This document shows, one piece after another, positions 1-7,823 of a stretch of 64,000 bases of DNA. The position numbers and the translations under genes were made by a program. How positions within the stretch are numbered: the stretch's first letter is position 1; the number at the start of each line of letters is the position of its first letter. This DNA is from Fodinibius salinus (GTDB lineage Bacteria > Bacteroidota > Rhodothermia > Balneolales > Balneolaceae). Where the stretch lies: contig NZ_VNHY01000002.1 of the NCBI RefSeq assembly GCF_008124865.1, positions 744,001 through 808,000 on the forward strand, read 5' to 3'. The notes under the pieces were generated by a model. It worked only from the letters and a program-made list of their open reading frames with translations, made no database searches and was not told where the DNA came from.

Positions 1-175
1 GGGTTTTTACCTCCACAAAGATAATGTAGGCTTCATTATCATAAGCGACGATATCCACCTCAGCATGTTCAAAATGGTAGTTACGCTCCAGGATAGTGTA
101 TCCTTTGGATTCCAGATAAGCGGCGGCCAGCTCTTCGCCCTCATCGCCAATTTCGCGGTTGGATTTATTACTCAT
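1..175 (-). CDS. YraN/UPF0102 family protein, N-terminal part (cut by window edge)
   Basis: The reverse strand from an ATG at 175 reads about 58 residues and runs off the left edge of the window. The opening (MSNKSNREIGDEGEELAAAY) followed by L-x-x-x-G-Y, then VDIVAYD and IIFVEVKT, is the start of the UPF0102/YraN fold. In that family the Glu/Asp residues of G-x-x-x-E-x-x-A, E-x-D and F-V-E-V-K form an archaeal Holliday-junction-resolvase-like nuclease core. The family's biological role is unsettled. The start overlaps the stop of the upstream regulator gene by 8 bp (168-175), so the two are probably translationally coupled. The C-terminal half is not visible. Confidence 0.85.
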   Translation of the reverse strand, partial: MSNKSNREIGDEGEELAAAYLESKGYTILERNYHFEHAEVDIVAYDNEAYIIFVEVKT

Positions 176-752
176 CCTCAGGAGGTTGGTTGGGTTCGGT
201 GATGTTGTTTTTCATTTCTGCAAGCTTCACCAAATGTTTCAAGAACTTGAGATTACTTTTGCTGATATAGGGCAACAGCGCTTCGGTAAAGCGTTCAAAC
301 ATTTCCAGAAAGGTAGTGAAATTTTCTATCCGTTCTTTGAATGCTTGTTCTTCCCCCGAAAGTGAATCCGGCTCATCAAAAAGAGCAAGGGTCTCATTAA
401 GATTTTCACGGATGGGTGCTACCTCACGTTGTTGTCGCTCGCGTATGATAGTAGATACAATATTCCAGACGTCTTTCTCGGCGGTGAAAAAATCCTTTCG
501 TTTGCCCTTAAAATGTACCTTGTGGATGAGCTGCCACTGCACCAGTTTACGCAGGTTCATATTGGCATTCCCTCGGCTGATATCCAAGTGGTTCATGATT
601 GTGTCAGTATCCAACGGATCAGCCTCGGCATACAGTAGGGCATGAATTTGTGCCATTGTTTTATTGATACCCCAAGCGGAGGCCATTTCGCCCCAAAGCA
701 ATACAAATTGTTCTAATGCTTCTTCATGCGTTTTCGAGTGTTTTGAATCCAC
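168..752 (-). CDS. GbsR/MarR-type winged-helix transcriptional regulator
   Basis: The 194-residue protein has a MarR-like winged helix at about residues 20-95. It includes AQIHALLYAEADPLDTDTI (helix entering the HTH) and SRGNANMNLRKLVQW (recognition helix), followed by a basic wing with KGKRKDFF. A helical C-terminal half (about 100-170) probably dimerises. This arrangement matches COG1510/GbsR regulators, which in Bacillus respond to choline and repress glycine-betaine synthesis. No osmolyte genes are adjacent here, so the ligand and targets are unknown. It lies 3 bp downstream of the FmdB-like gene and overlaps the YraN gene, so the three probably form an operon. Confidence 0.8.
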   Translation of the reverse strand: MDSKHSKTHEEALEQFVLLWGEMASAWGINKTMAQIHALLYAEADPLDTDTIMNHLDISRGNANMNLRKLVQWQLIHKVHFKGKRKDFFTAEKDVWNIVSTIIRERQQREVAPIRENLNETLALFDEPDSLSGEEQAFKERIENFTTFLEMFERFTEALLPYISKSNLKFLKHLVKLAEMKNNITEPNQPPEDE

Positions 753-755
753 AAC

Positions 756-1055
756 TTAATCAGATGTGTTATTGTCAGTAGCGGTCTTGTTATTCGAAGT
801 ACTGTCGTTAGAGTCAGCAGAATCAGTGGTCCCGTTCTTTTTTTCGGCTGCTTCGGCCCGCTTTTCTTTACGGTCACTGTCTTTATAATCAGTGACGTAC
901 CAGCCGTCGCCTTTATAGACTACGCCGCCTCCGCCGCTGATAACCCGCTTAACTTTTTGGCCCGTATCGGGACATTCTTCGAGGGCATCATCATTAATAC
1001 TTTGGCGGGTTTCAAAGGTGGTTCCGTCTTCTCGTTTGTATTTGTATGTAGGCAT
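756..1055 (-). CDS. FmdB-family protein with degenerate zinc ribbon
   Basis: This 99-residue protein has the FmdB hallmark layout. It opens with MPTYKYKREDGTTFE, continues with a spacer containing S-I-N-D-D-A-L-E-E-CPDTG, then KVKRVISGGGGVVYKGDGWY and VTDY, and ends in a low-complexity Lys/Asp/Ser/Asn tail (about residues 62-99). Normal FmdB ribbons use two Cys-x2-Cys knuckles. Here the first knuckle position reads K-R-E-D-G and the second C-P-D-T-G, so only one of four cysteines remains and zinc binding as a ribbon is unlikely. The G-rich loop and the VTDY motif are intact. Function is unknown. It sits immediately upstream of the regulator gene. Confidence 0.8.
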   Translation of the reverse strand: MPTYKYKREDGTTFETRQSINDDALEECPDTGQKVKRVISGGGGVVYKGDGWYVTDYKDSDRKEKRAEAAEKKNGTTDSADSNDSTSNNKTATDNNTSD

Positions 1056-1143
1056 GGGTTGTTTTCGAATGATTCAAAATCGTATTAGCATAAATGTATA
1101 GCATATTTAATGCCAAATGCAGGTATTATTGCAAATTGACATA

Positions 1144-2337
1144 TCAGGATAGTTCTTGCAGTCCTTTTTTCAGCCGGCTTATGGCTTCTTTAAGCTGGTC
1201 CATGCCAGCGGCGTAGCTCAGCCGTATGCCATTGGGTTCGCCAAAAGCATCACCGGGTACTGCAGCAAGTCCATGTTGCTCAATAAGGTACATGCACAGC
1301 TCTGTGCTGGATTCAATAGTGGTTCCGTTATCATCCGAGCGTCCAAAATAATGGCTGATATCAGGGAATACATAAAAAGCACCTGAGGGGGTAAAGCATT
1401 TGACACCTTCGATTTCAGATAATGCACCAACGATGTAGTCGCGACGTTTCTTAAAAGCTTCTCGCATTTTTGTTACTGCATCAAGAGATCCTCTATAGGC
1501 GGCTTCACCGGCCTTTTGAGAAATAGCCGAAGGAGCTGAAGTTTCCTGGCTTTGAATTTTGGCAACGGCATCAGTAAAATCCTGAGGTGCTGCCAGGTAA
1601 CCCAGTCGCCAGCCCGTCATAGCAAACCCTTTGGAAAAACCGTTAATGAGTACCGTGCGTTCTTTAAGTTGGGGAGCTACATTCAAGATCCCGACATGCT
1701 CATCCTCAAAAACGATATATTCATAAATTTCGTCTGAGATAATATTTACTTGGGGATGATCATCCAAAACGTCTGCCAGTGCCTTTAATTCCTCTCTGCT
1801 ATAGCAAGTGCCCGTAGGATTGGAGGGAGAACAGAGCATTACGGCTTTGGTCTGTTCGGTAATGGCGTCTTTTAGCTGCTGGGCCGTTATCCGGTAGTTA
1901 TTATCAAAAGAAGTGCGTACCGTCACGGGCGTCCCGTCGGCTACGTTTACCATTTGTGGATAGGAAACCCAGTAGGGAGCAGGTATAATAACTTCATCAC
2001 CCTCGTCAATCATTGCCAGCATGCTAAAACCGAGTGCTTGTTTAGCGCCGTTGGTACACACAATTTGGGAGGGACTGTAGCTCAGATTATTGTCGCGCTG
2101 TAGTTTGTTGGTGATGCTTTTTCGCAGTCCGGGGGTCCCGGTATTCATGGTGTAACCGTGAAAGCCATTATTAATAGCGTTAATGGCAGCCTGACAAATG
2201 TGTTTGGGAGTATTGAAGTCGGGTTCGCCGGCACTGAGTGATATGATGGATTTTCCCTCTTCCTTAAGTTCTTTTGCTTTGTCAGAAATGGCAAGTGTTG
2301 CAGAGGGAGCTACCGATTGCGCACGGGATGAAATCAT
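1144..2337 (-). CDS. aspC: Pyridoxal-phosphate aspartate aminotransferase (class I)
   Basis: A 397-residue fold-type I aminotransferase of the bacterial aspartate/prephenate aminotransferase subgroup (I-gamma). The N-terminal substrate motif LSAGEPDFNTP lies at about residues 35-45. CSPSNPTGTCYS (about 169-180) carries the Asn that contacts the cofactor, ISDEIYEYIVF supplies the Asp and Tyr, and NGFSKGFAMTGWRLGY contains the Schiff-base Lys. Near the C-terminus, NGIRLSYAAG provides the substrate carboxylate-binding Arg. It interconverts aspartate/2-oxoglutarate and oxaloacetate/glutamate in the cytoplasm. Length is standard. It stands about 90 bp from the FmdB gene and 130 bp from coaD and may have its own promoter. 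Confidence 0.92.
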   Translation of the reverse strand: MISSRAQSVAPSATLAISDKAKELKEEGKSIISLSAGEPDFNTPKHICQAAINAINNGFHGYTMNTGTPGLRKSITNKLQRDNNLSYSPSQIVCTNGAKQALGFSMLAMIDEGDEVIIPAPYWVSYPQMVNVADGTPVTVRTSFDNNYRITAQQLKDAITEQTKAVMLCSPSNPTGTCYSREELKALADVLDDHPQVNIISDEIYEYIVFEDEHVGILNVAPQLKERTVLINGFSKGFAMTGWRLGYLAAPQDFTDAVAKIQSQETSAPSAISQKAGEAAYRGSLDAVTKMREAFKKRRDYIVGALSEIEGVKCFTPSGAFYVFPDISHYFGRSDDNGTTIESSTELCMYLIEQHGLAAVPGDAFGEPNGIRLSYAAGMDQLKEAISRLKKGLQELS

Positions 2338-2406
2338 GTTGTTGATTGTTATGAATTGTTGTTAGCAGTGGGGAAAATAGAAAAAAGTGTGCCGTAATTC
2401 TACATA

Positions 2407-2424
2407 ATCCCTCTTGAGAGGGAT
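2407..2424. repeat. Short perfect hairpin in the coaD-aminotransferase spacer
   Basis: Positions 2407-2414 (ATCCCTCT) and 2417-2424 (AGAGGGAT) are perfect inverse complements around a two-base centre. They are followed by GAACGAAGCGAG at about 2432. This resembles the small intergenic palindromes often found in Bacteroidota genomes. There is no T-run, so it is not an obvious terminator. Confidence 0.45.
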
Positions 2425-2467
2425 GGATATAGAACGAAGCGAGATGTGCGGGCTATAGAGATGGTAC

Positions 2468-2962
2468 TTACGTATGGTCAAATTTTTCTCGTAATGCATT
2501 ACTCACGTGTTCAGGTACAAAAGAGGATAGGTCGCCATCCCAATGGGCAATTTCTTTAACCAGCGAGGCCGAAATGAAGGTGAGCTGCTCGTTGGGCATC
2601 AGAAATACCGTATCTACTTCAGGTGCCAGCCGGCGGTTAGTGAGGGCCATACGGAATTCATATTCAAAATCGGAAACCTGCCGCACGCCGCGCACCAGCG
2701 TTTGGGCATTTTTTTCTTTGGCAAAGTCAACAAGTAGGCCGGTAAACTGTTGAATCTCAACGCGGCTGGCCCAATTTTTATCTTCTAAGCATTCAGCAAT
2801 AAGGGCTTCACGTTCATCTCCGGTAAATACCGTTTCCTTTTGTTTGTTGATGGCAATGGTGATAATGACTTTGTCAAAAAGTTCGGTGGCGCGTTCAAGG
2901 ATGTCAAGGTGTCCATAGGTGACGGGATCAAAAGAACCGGGATAAAGTGCTAATGTTTTCAT
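2468..2962 (-). CDS. coaD: Phosphopantetheine adenylyltransferase
   Basis: The 164-residue product is a complete CoaD. It starts ALYPGSFDPVTYGHLDI with the nucleotidyltransferase T/HxGH-type motif (TYGH). It also has the conserved FTGLLVDFAKE, LVRGVRQVSDFEYEFRMA, and the ISASLVKEIA motif near residue 130 that contacts ATP. It catalyses the fourth step of coenzyme A synthesis, 4'-phosphopantetheine plus ATP giving dephospho-CoA. The gene lies 12 bp downstream of rsmD in the same direction, a very common pairing in bacteria, so the two are probably co-transcribed. Confidence 0.96.
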   Translation of the reverse strand: MKTLALYPGSFDPVTYGHLDILERATELFDKVIITIAINKQKETVFTGDEREALIAECLEDKNWASRVEIQQFTGLLVDFAKEKNAQTLVRGVRQVSDFEYEFRMALTNRRLAPEVDTVFLMPNEQLTFISASLVKEIAHWDGDLSSFVPEHVSNALREKFDHT

Positions 2963-2974
2963 AAAAGCAGTTGA

Positions 2975-3529
2975 TTAAAATTCGATTCCGGGTTCATCAA
3001 GAAAGATGCTTACATGCGTACGACCGTATTCTTTGTAATAGGCACAGTGCGGATGATCAGTAAAATTGTGCCGCTTGTCGTGTTCCAGGATTAGCCATCC
3101 GCCTTCAGCCAGCCATCCGTCAGTAGTGATGGTTGCAATCATTTCATACATGTCAGGGAAGTCATACGGAGGATCACAAAATACAATGTCGTAGGGCAGC
3201 GGTATACCGTCTAGAAATTTTTGAACGGTTGTCGGGGCGGTGCGAATTTGGTCAGCAATGTTAAATTCGTTGCACACATTTTCGATGTGTTGGGTATTGC
3301 GGCGGTCGCTGTCCACAAAAAGGACCTTTTCGGCCCCGCGTGAGATAGCTTCGATGCCAAGACTGCCCGAGCCGGCGAAAAGATCTAGTACCCGTGTATT
3401 TCGGATAAACTTTCGGGCATCCAGAATAGAGAACAACCCCTCTCTGGTTCGTGCTGCAGTAGGTCGAACATTAAGTGTGCTGGGCATATTAATTCGTCGC
3501 CCTTTCAATAAACCGGTAATGATACGCAT
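2975..3529 (-). CDS. rsmD: 16S rRNA (guanine966-N2)-methyltransferase
   Basis: A 184-residue Rossmann-fold methyltransferase. The N-terminus IITGLLKGRRINMP, the motif VRPTAARTREGLFSIL, SAM-binding motif I LDLFAGSGSLGIEAISRGA, and the catalytic VFCDPPYDFPD (NPPY-type motif IV) identify RsmD, which methylates G966 in helix 31 of 16S rRNA. Length matches the family. It is followed 12 bp later by coaD. The upstream neighbour about 110 bp away is the DUF3822-like gene. Confidence 0.95.
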   Translation of the reverse strand: MRIITGLLKGRRINMPSTLNVRPTAARTREGLFSILDARKFIRNTRVLDLFAGSGSLGIEAISRGAEKVLFVDSDRRNTQHIENVCNEFNIADQIRTAPTTVQKFLDGIPLPYDIVFCDPPYDFPDMYEMIATITTDGWLAEGGWLILEHDKRHNFTDHPHCAYYKEYGRTHVSIFLDEPGIEF

Positions 3530-3638
3530 ATAATGTGCTATCTGATATGATAAAGATTTATCCTAATGTAAAAAAAATATGCTGGAAGGGTTAGTTACTT
3601 ACTTTTATTAAAGTATGTATTGTACTGATGACGAACTT

Positions 3639-4502
3639 TTAGTTAAGATCGAGGGCAAGCAGTACAGCGGGGAATGCCTGCTCGAGGTTAAACCCGTAGG
3701 TGGTTTCTTCAGCTTCAATCATCATATCATCAAGCGAATCCATTTTGATGATGGTGCCGGCTTCATCCCAAAAGGGCTGCAGTATTTCTATTACCCGGTA
3801 CGCCCTTGCACCATATAGATAGATATTGTCGTGTAGTCCTTGCATCCATTGCAATTCTTGTGCGTGCTGCAGCCATAGGTAGGGCAGATCTTCAATGTCA
3901 TCGAACGGCAGGTAGGTAGCACCGCGTAGTTTGCCGAGTATAAATGAGCAGACCGAGATGCAGTTGCCAAAACAGCAGATGGTCATAAAAGAGCCGCCGG
4001 GGTTGGCGTGTTGAATCCACCGCATGCCAATCTCAAAATCACTGATCATGTCGGAGGTTGAGGCCTTGGCAGCCAGCTGTTGAAGTCCAGCTGTAGACTC
4101 GCGGTTGCGCAGCAGCAAAAATTTATGTCCCTGATTGCTCAGGTTGTACCAAGTAGGATGGATGTGTTTACGATCGACACCGTTCATTAAAATATTGATA
4201 TGATTCTCTCGCTCATCAGAGTCGTCGTAAACAATCTTGGGAACAGTAGTCCAGCATTCCTGAGAGGGGAAAGAGTGAATGCGCAGTCGCTGAACCGAAT
4301 ATTGTTGTTTAAGTTCATCAACAGTTTTGCTGATACCCCGAAACTGCTGCTCGTTATCACCGAGCAGCGCTTCGGATATATCAACATTAAAGTCGTAAGA
4401 TCCTATTCGGTTAACTCTCCGGGGATTATCAGAATCGTTGACGGCATAAAACAGCCGACTCCCAAAAAAGCTAAGCCCTAAACTAGGATTTGAGTCTTCC
4501 AT
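3639..4502 (-). CDS. DUF3822-like protein
   Basis: A 287-residue soluble protein without signal peptide or membrane segment. I do not recognise catalytic motifs. I assign it to the DUF3822-type family mainly from context: in Bacteroidota a roughly 260-residue protein of this family commonly sits beside rsmD and coaD, as here. Visible pieces are LGLSFFGSRLFYAV at the start and FMTICCFGNCISVCSFILG in the middle, a Cys-rich hydrophobic strand region typical of an RNase-H/actin-like core. That fold suggestion is inference only. It starts 6 bp downstream of the next gene's stop, suggesting an operon. Confidence 0.6.
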   Translation of the reverse strand: MEDSNPSLGLSFFGSRLFYAVNDSDNPRRVNRIGSYDFNVDISEALLGDNEQQFRGISKTVDELKQQYSVQRLRIHSFPSQECWTTVPKIVYDDSDERENHINILMNGVDRKHIHPTWYNLSNQGHKFLLLRNRESTAGLQQLAAKASTSDMISDFEIGMRWIQHANPGGSFMTICCFGNCISVCSFILGKLRGATYLPFDDIEDLPYLWLQHAQELQWMQGLHDNIYLYGARAYRVIEILQPFWDEAGTIIKMDSLDDMMIEAEETTYGFNLEQAFPAVLLALDLN

Positions 4503-4508
4503 GCACCA

Positions 4509-4988
4509 TTATTCCCAACTGCCTGCATTGAGCAAGGTTGTTTTTTCGAGTGACCCGATTTTATCTTCGGTATCGGGATCTTCTAGCAGGTAAATTTCAG
4601 GTCGAAGTGTATCGTTCAGCGTATATTGAAACTTTTTATGCGGAGGCCGAACGGAGTAGATCAACGAATCGGGATTGTAGGTTTTATTTTCTTTGAGCGG
4701 CTGAAACAGTGAATCGCCCTTCATAATCATTGTGGAATCTGTTTTCAGATACTTAACTAACGTATCCAGCCCGCCCTCGGTAGGAGGGAACTCTCCGGTA
4801 TTTCGTTCGTATCGCGTAAGTGCATCACGAATATTACCCATTTGGTGACGTACACGCTCAGTCATTTGTTCACGTTTAATAACCTCTTGATAAGGGGTAA
4901 CAATTGAGTGATATAACCAGTATCCCAACCCAATAATAACAACGAATAATCCTAAACTTATATATCGGTTACGCTTTTGTACATCCAT
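4509..4988 (-). CDS. Single-span membrane protein with pseudopilin-like segment
   Basis: I use the ATG at 4988 (MDVQKRNRYISLG) rather than the longer frame, because it places a short basic N-terminus directly before a transmembrane helix (about residues 9-27, LGLFVVIIGLGYWLYHSIV). A helix follows, then MGNIRDALTRYERNTGEFPP and TEGGLDTLVKYL. The order helix, Y-x2-N-x-G-x-(Y/F)-P-x-T-x-x-G-L-x-x-L is the signature found after the N-terminal helix of type II secretion major pseudopilins (GspG). No prepilin peptidase site is present, so it would be a membrane-anchored relative at best. The C-terminal part (about 85-160) is unrecognised. It is probably co-transcribed with the DUF3822-like gene. 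Confidence 0.6.
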   Translation of the reverse strand: MDVQKRNRYISLGLFVVIIGLGYWLYHSIVTPYQEVIKREQMTERVRHQMGNIRDALTRYERNTGEFPPTEGGLDTLVKYLKTDSTMIMKGDSLFQPLKENKTYNPDSLIYSVRPPHKKFQYTLNDTLRPEIYLLEDPDTEDKIGSLEKTTLLNAGSWE

Positions 4989-5127
4989 GTTGCGAAAAGG
5001 TATAATTAAGATGATTAACGAAAAATAAGACCTAGAAAATACATGCCGGCTTGTTGATATGCAAGGGATCTGCAAAAATGCCGAGCTTGCTTAAGATCAA
5101 ATATTTACTGCTAACAATAAAGTGGAA

Positions 5128-5790
5128 TTATGTTTTTGGTTTTAGTCGAAATACTTTTTCCGTAAGATAGGAAGATAATCCCCTGTGCTGGAACTTTTTG
5201 AGCTCCTCAAATTTTGATTGCTGATGGAGTAAATGGATATCAAACTGCTGTCCGTAATGCCGGTTTATTTCCTGTTTATCCACAGAAAAGGGGGGACCGT
5301 TCATTTCATTTTGATTATAACAAAAAGTCTGAAGCAGTATTTCCGTTTGATTTCCGCAGAGTTGAAGAATTTTATTGGTGTATTCTTTACGCATATCCGG
5401 AGGCAGTGCAACAATGGAGGCTTTATCATAAATAACATTGGGCGTTGGAACAGCCGTTACCGGCAGATTGAGAAAATCTCCCTCCCAAAGTTTAATATTA
5501 TCGGATCGATATATAGTAAACCCATGGCTGGAATCTTCGATGAAGGGTTCGTCCACATCATCCATAACAGCATGCAGTGCCTTGGCCGAGACATCAATGC
5601 CCACGACTTGGTATCCGCGGTTGGCCAGCCATTTCAGGTCAAGTGTTTTCCCGCATAATGGTACCAAAACCGTTGCACCTGCTAGTGCCGACATCTTGGA
5701 CCACAATTTTGGCAGCAGCGGATAAACTTCCTCCATATGCCAGCCAATATTATTCTTTTGCCAACGGCTTTGCCAATAGCTAATTTCCAT
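5128..5790 (-). CDS. Thiopurine S-methyltransferase-like SAM-dependent methyltransferase
   Basis: The 220-residue protein opens MEISYWQSRWQKNNIGWHM, the typical TPMT-family N-terminus (W-x2-RW-x5-GWH). The SAM-binding motif I is VLVPLCGKTLDLKWLANRGY, followed by VVGIDVSAKAL, then FLNLP and YDKASIVALPPDMRKEY. Family members methylate thiopurines, selenium or tellurium compounds and related soft nucleophiles. The natural substrate here is unknown. It is divergent from the mgtC gene, with starts about 55 bp apart, so the 5791-5844 spacer must hold both promoters. Confidence 0.9.
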   Translation of the reverse strand: MEISYWQSRWQKNNIGWHMEEVYPLLPKLWSKMSALAGATVLVPLCGKTLDLKWLANRGYQVVGIDVSAKALHAVMDDVDEPFIEDSSHGFTIYRSDNIKLWEGDFLNLPVTAVPTPNVIYDKASIVALPPDMRKEYTNKILQLCGNQTEILLQTFCYNQNEMNGPPFSVDKQEINRHYGQQFDIHLLHQQSKFEELKKFQHRGLSSYLTEKVFRLKPKT

Positions 5791-5844
5791 AGTGGTGGAT
5801 GATAGGTAAAAAATAGAATATGCACGAAATATAAGGTTACCGTA

Positions 5845-6336
5845 ATGGAATTTAATATTGATTGGATACCAATTTTTAAAGTCTTTTTTGCAATGTTCTT
5901 GGGTGGGCTAATGGGTTTAGAACGAGAGATGGCCCAGAAGCCGGCCGGTCTGCGCACGCACATGCTCGTGGCGGGTGCCTCTTCGTTGCTTGTTGTCCTG
6001 GGGGACCTGATGATTGCTAACTACAGTAGTGGACCTGTCGTTGAGGCTATCCAGTCAGATCCTATCCGTATTATTGAAGCTATTATTACCGGTATTAGCT
6101 TTTTAGGAGCAGGAACGATTATTTTTAGAAATCAGGACGAAACCGTAGAGGGATTGACAACAGCCGCTTCTATTTTATTTGCTGGTGCCATTGGTATTAC
6201 GGTTGCATTACAAGAATTTATATTTGCTACTATTCTTACCCTAATTGCCATCGTAATTCTTTTTGGATTAGGTTATATTGAGAACTTTGTAAAACGGCTG
6301 CGCAGTCGTTTTTATGATGACAATTCCAATCAATAA
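5845..6336 (+). CDS. MgtC/SapB family membrane protein
   Basis: The 163-residue product carries four hydrophobic segments and the MgtC core: FFAMFLGGLMGLEREMAQKP then AGLRTHMLVAGASSLLVVLG, the ITGISFLGAGTIIF motif and GLTTAASILFAGAIGITVAL. MgtC/SapB proteins are inner-membrane factors linked to growth in low magnesium and to regulation of the F-type ATP synthase in Salmonella. The bare membrane domain seen here lacks the C-terminal ACT-like extension of Salmonella MgtC. The stop lies 17 bp before the MATE exporter start, so the two probably share a transcript. Confidence 0.9.
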   Translation: MEFNIDWIPIFKVFFAMFLGGLMGLEREMAQKPAGLRTHMLVAGASSLLVVLGDLMIANYSSGPVVEAIQSDPIRIIEAIITGISFLGAGTIIFRNQDETVEGLTTAASILFAGAIGITVALQEFIFATILTLIAIVILFGLGYIENFVKRLRSRFYDDNSNQ

Positions 6337-6353
6337 AAGTATATCCCAGTCGG

Positions 6354-7658
6354 TTGAACCGAAAAATACTTCGCCTGGCCATCCCCAACATTCTTAGCAA
6401 TCTGTCGGTACCGCTGCTGGGTGCAGTGGATACTGCGCTTATTGGTCACCTTGATGATGCTTATTACCTGGGAGCCATTGCTGTAGGGAGCATGATTTTC
6501 AACTTTATCTTTTGGGGATTTGGTTTCCTGCGGATGGGCACAACAGGTCTTACAGCACAGGCCTTTGGGGAAGAAGAGCAAACCGCAAGTATTATGACGT
6601 TGGCACGCGCACTTACAGTGGCTGCGGTGATTGGTGTACTTATTGTGGTTCTGCAGATCTGGATTGCTGACTTTAGCTTTTGGCTGGTTGAAGCCTCTGC
6701 CGAAGTAGAGCGTTATACACGCATTTATTTCAATATACGCATATTTACCGCCCCGGCAACGCTTTGTTTATATGCCATCAATGGTTGGTTTTTGGGGATG
6801 CAGAATGCTCGCTATCCCATGATTGTGACGATCTTTTTAAACAGCCTGAATATTATTCTGGATGTCTTCTTTGTGTATAGCTTGGGTATGCATGTAGATG
6901 GTGTGGCCTGGGGTACGCTCATTGCTCGCTATGCTGGTCTTTCACTGGCCGTTATCTTACTGGTAGTCAAATACAAGGATTGGCTGCAAAATTACGTGCA
7001 CAAGCTGTTGCTGGAAGTTAAAGCAATCAAGAAATTTTTCTCTGTTAACCGCGATATATTTATTCGTACGCTGTGTCTTATTACTACCTTCTCATTTTTT
7101 ACGGCTAAGTCTGCCGAGTTTGGTAATGTAGTGCTGGCTGCCAATTCTATTTTGCTTCAGCTTTGGATGATCGTTTCCTACGGCATCGATGGGTTTGCAT
7201 ATGCAGCCGAGAGCCTGATTGGTCGATATACAGGTTCCGATCAGCAGAAACGGATAAACTTGGCTGTTAAATACTGCTTTATCTGGGGAATCGGGATTGG
7301 CGTGCTGGCATCGGGAGTATATGCTATTTTCAATGTTCATATTTTGAAAATTTTTACCAACCAGCAGGATGTGATAGATACGGCTATGATCTACTTTTTA
7401 TGGACCATCGCCGGTCCCACAGTAAGCAGTTTTTCTTATATCTGGGACGGGATTTTTATCGGAGCTACGGCTACGGGACCCATGCGTAATTCGATGATTA
7501 TTGCTACGGGACTAGTCTTTTTGCCGACGTATGGTATTGGGGTATTTTATCTGGGGAACCACGCGCTGTGGCTGGCAATGACGCTTTTTATGATTGCCCG
7601 CGGAGCCACGCTGACTTTCTTTGCTCCCAAGCATATTTTGAGATCTAATACCGGTTAG
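6354..7658 (+). CDS. MATE family efflux transporter (DinF type)
   Basis: A 434-residue, 12-helix transporter. The start is a TTG at 6354 giving (M)NRKILRLAIPNILSN, which is where DinF-like MATE proteins normally begin. No in-frame ATG lies between the mgtC stop and this point, and the first internal ATG would delete the first helix. Family features include LSVPLLGAVDTALIGHL in helix 1, GMQNARYPM in the loop before helix 5, and the symmetric second half. MATE proteins export cationic or lipophilic compounds in exchange for Na+ or H+. Substrate cannot be predicted. Confidence 0.9.
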   Translation: MNRKILRLAIPNILSNLSVPLLGAVDTALIGHLDDAYYLGAIAVGSMIFNFIFWGFGFLRMGTTGLTAQAFGEEEQTASIMTLARALTVAAVIGVLIVVLQIWIADFSFWLVEASAEVERYTRIYFNIRIFTAPATLCLYAINGWFLGMQNARYPMIVTIFLNSLNIILDVFFVYSLGMHVDGVAWGTLIARYAGLSLAVILLVVKYKDWLQNYVHKLLLEVKAIKKFFSVNRDIFIRTLCLITTFSFFTAKSAEFGNVVLAANSILLQLWMIVSYGIDGFAYAAESLIGRYTGSDQQKRINLAVKYCFIWGIGIGVLASGVYAIFNVHILKIFTNQQDVIDTAMIYFLWTIAGPTVSSFSYIWDGIFIGATATGPMRNSMIIATGLVFLPTYGIGVFYLGNHALWLAMTLFMIARGATLTFFAPKHILRSNTG

Positions 7659-7823
7659 TTGGTTATTTGCTCACTCCTTGAAGGTGTTAAAGAAATTATT
7701 TCAACAAATTTGACCCCTTCCCATATTCAGTTGCGTATATAATAACAGGCGGCTGATCTACTGACCGTTATTGCTATCTAACTATCTAAAAGAGAATATT
7801 ATATATAATAAACCTTATTCATT

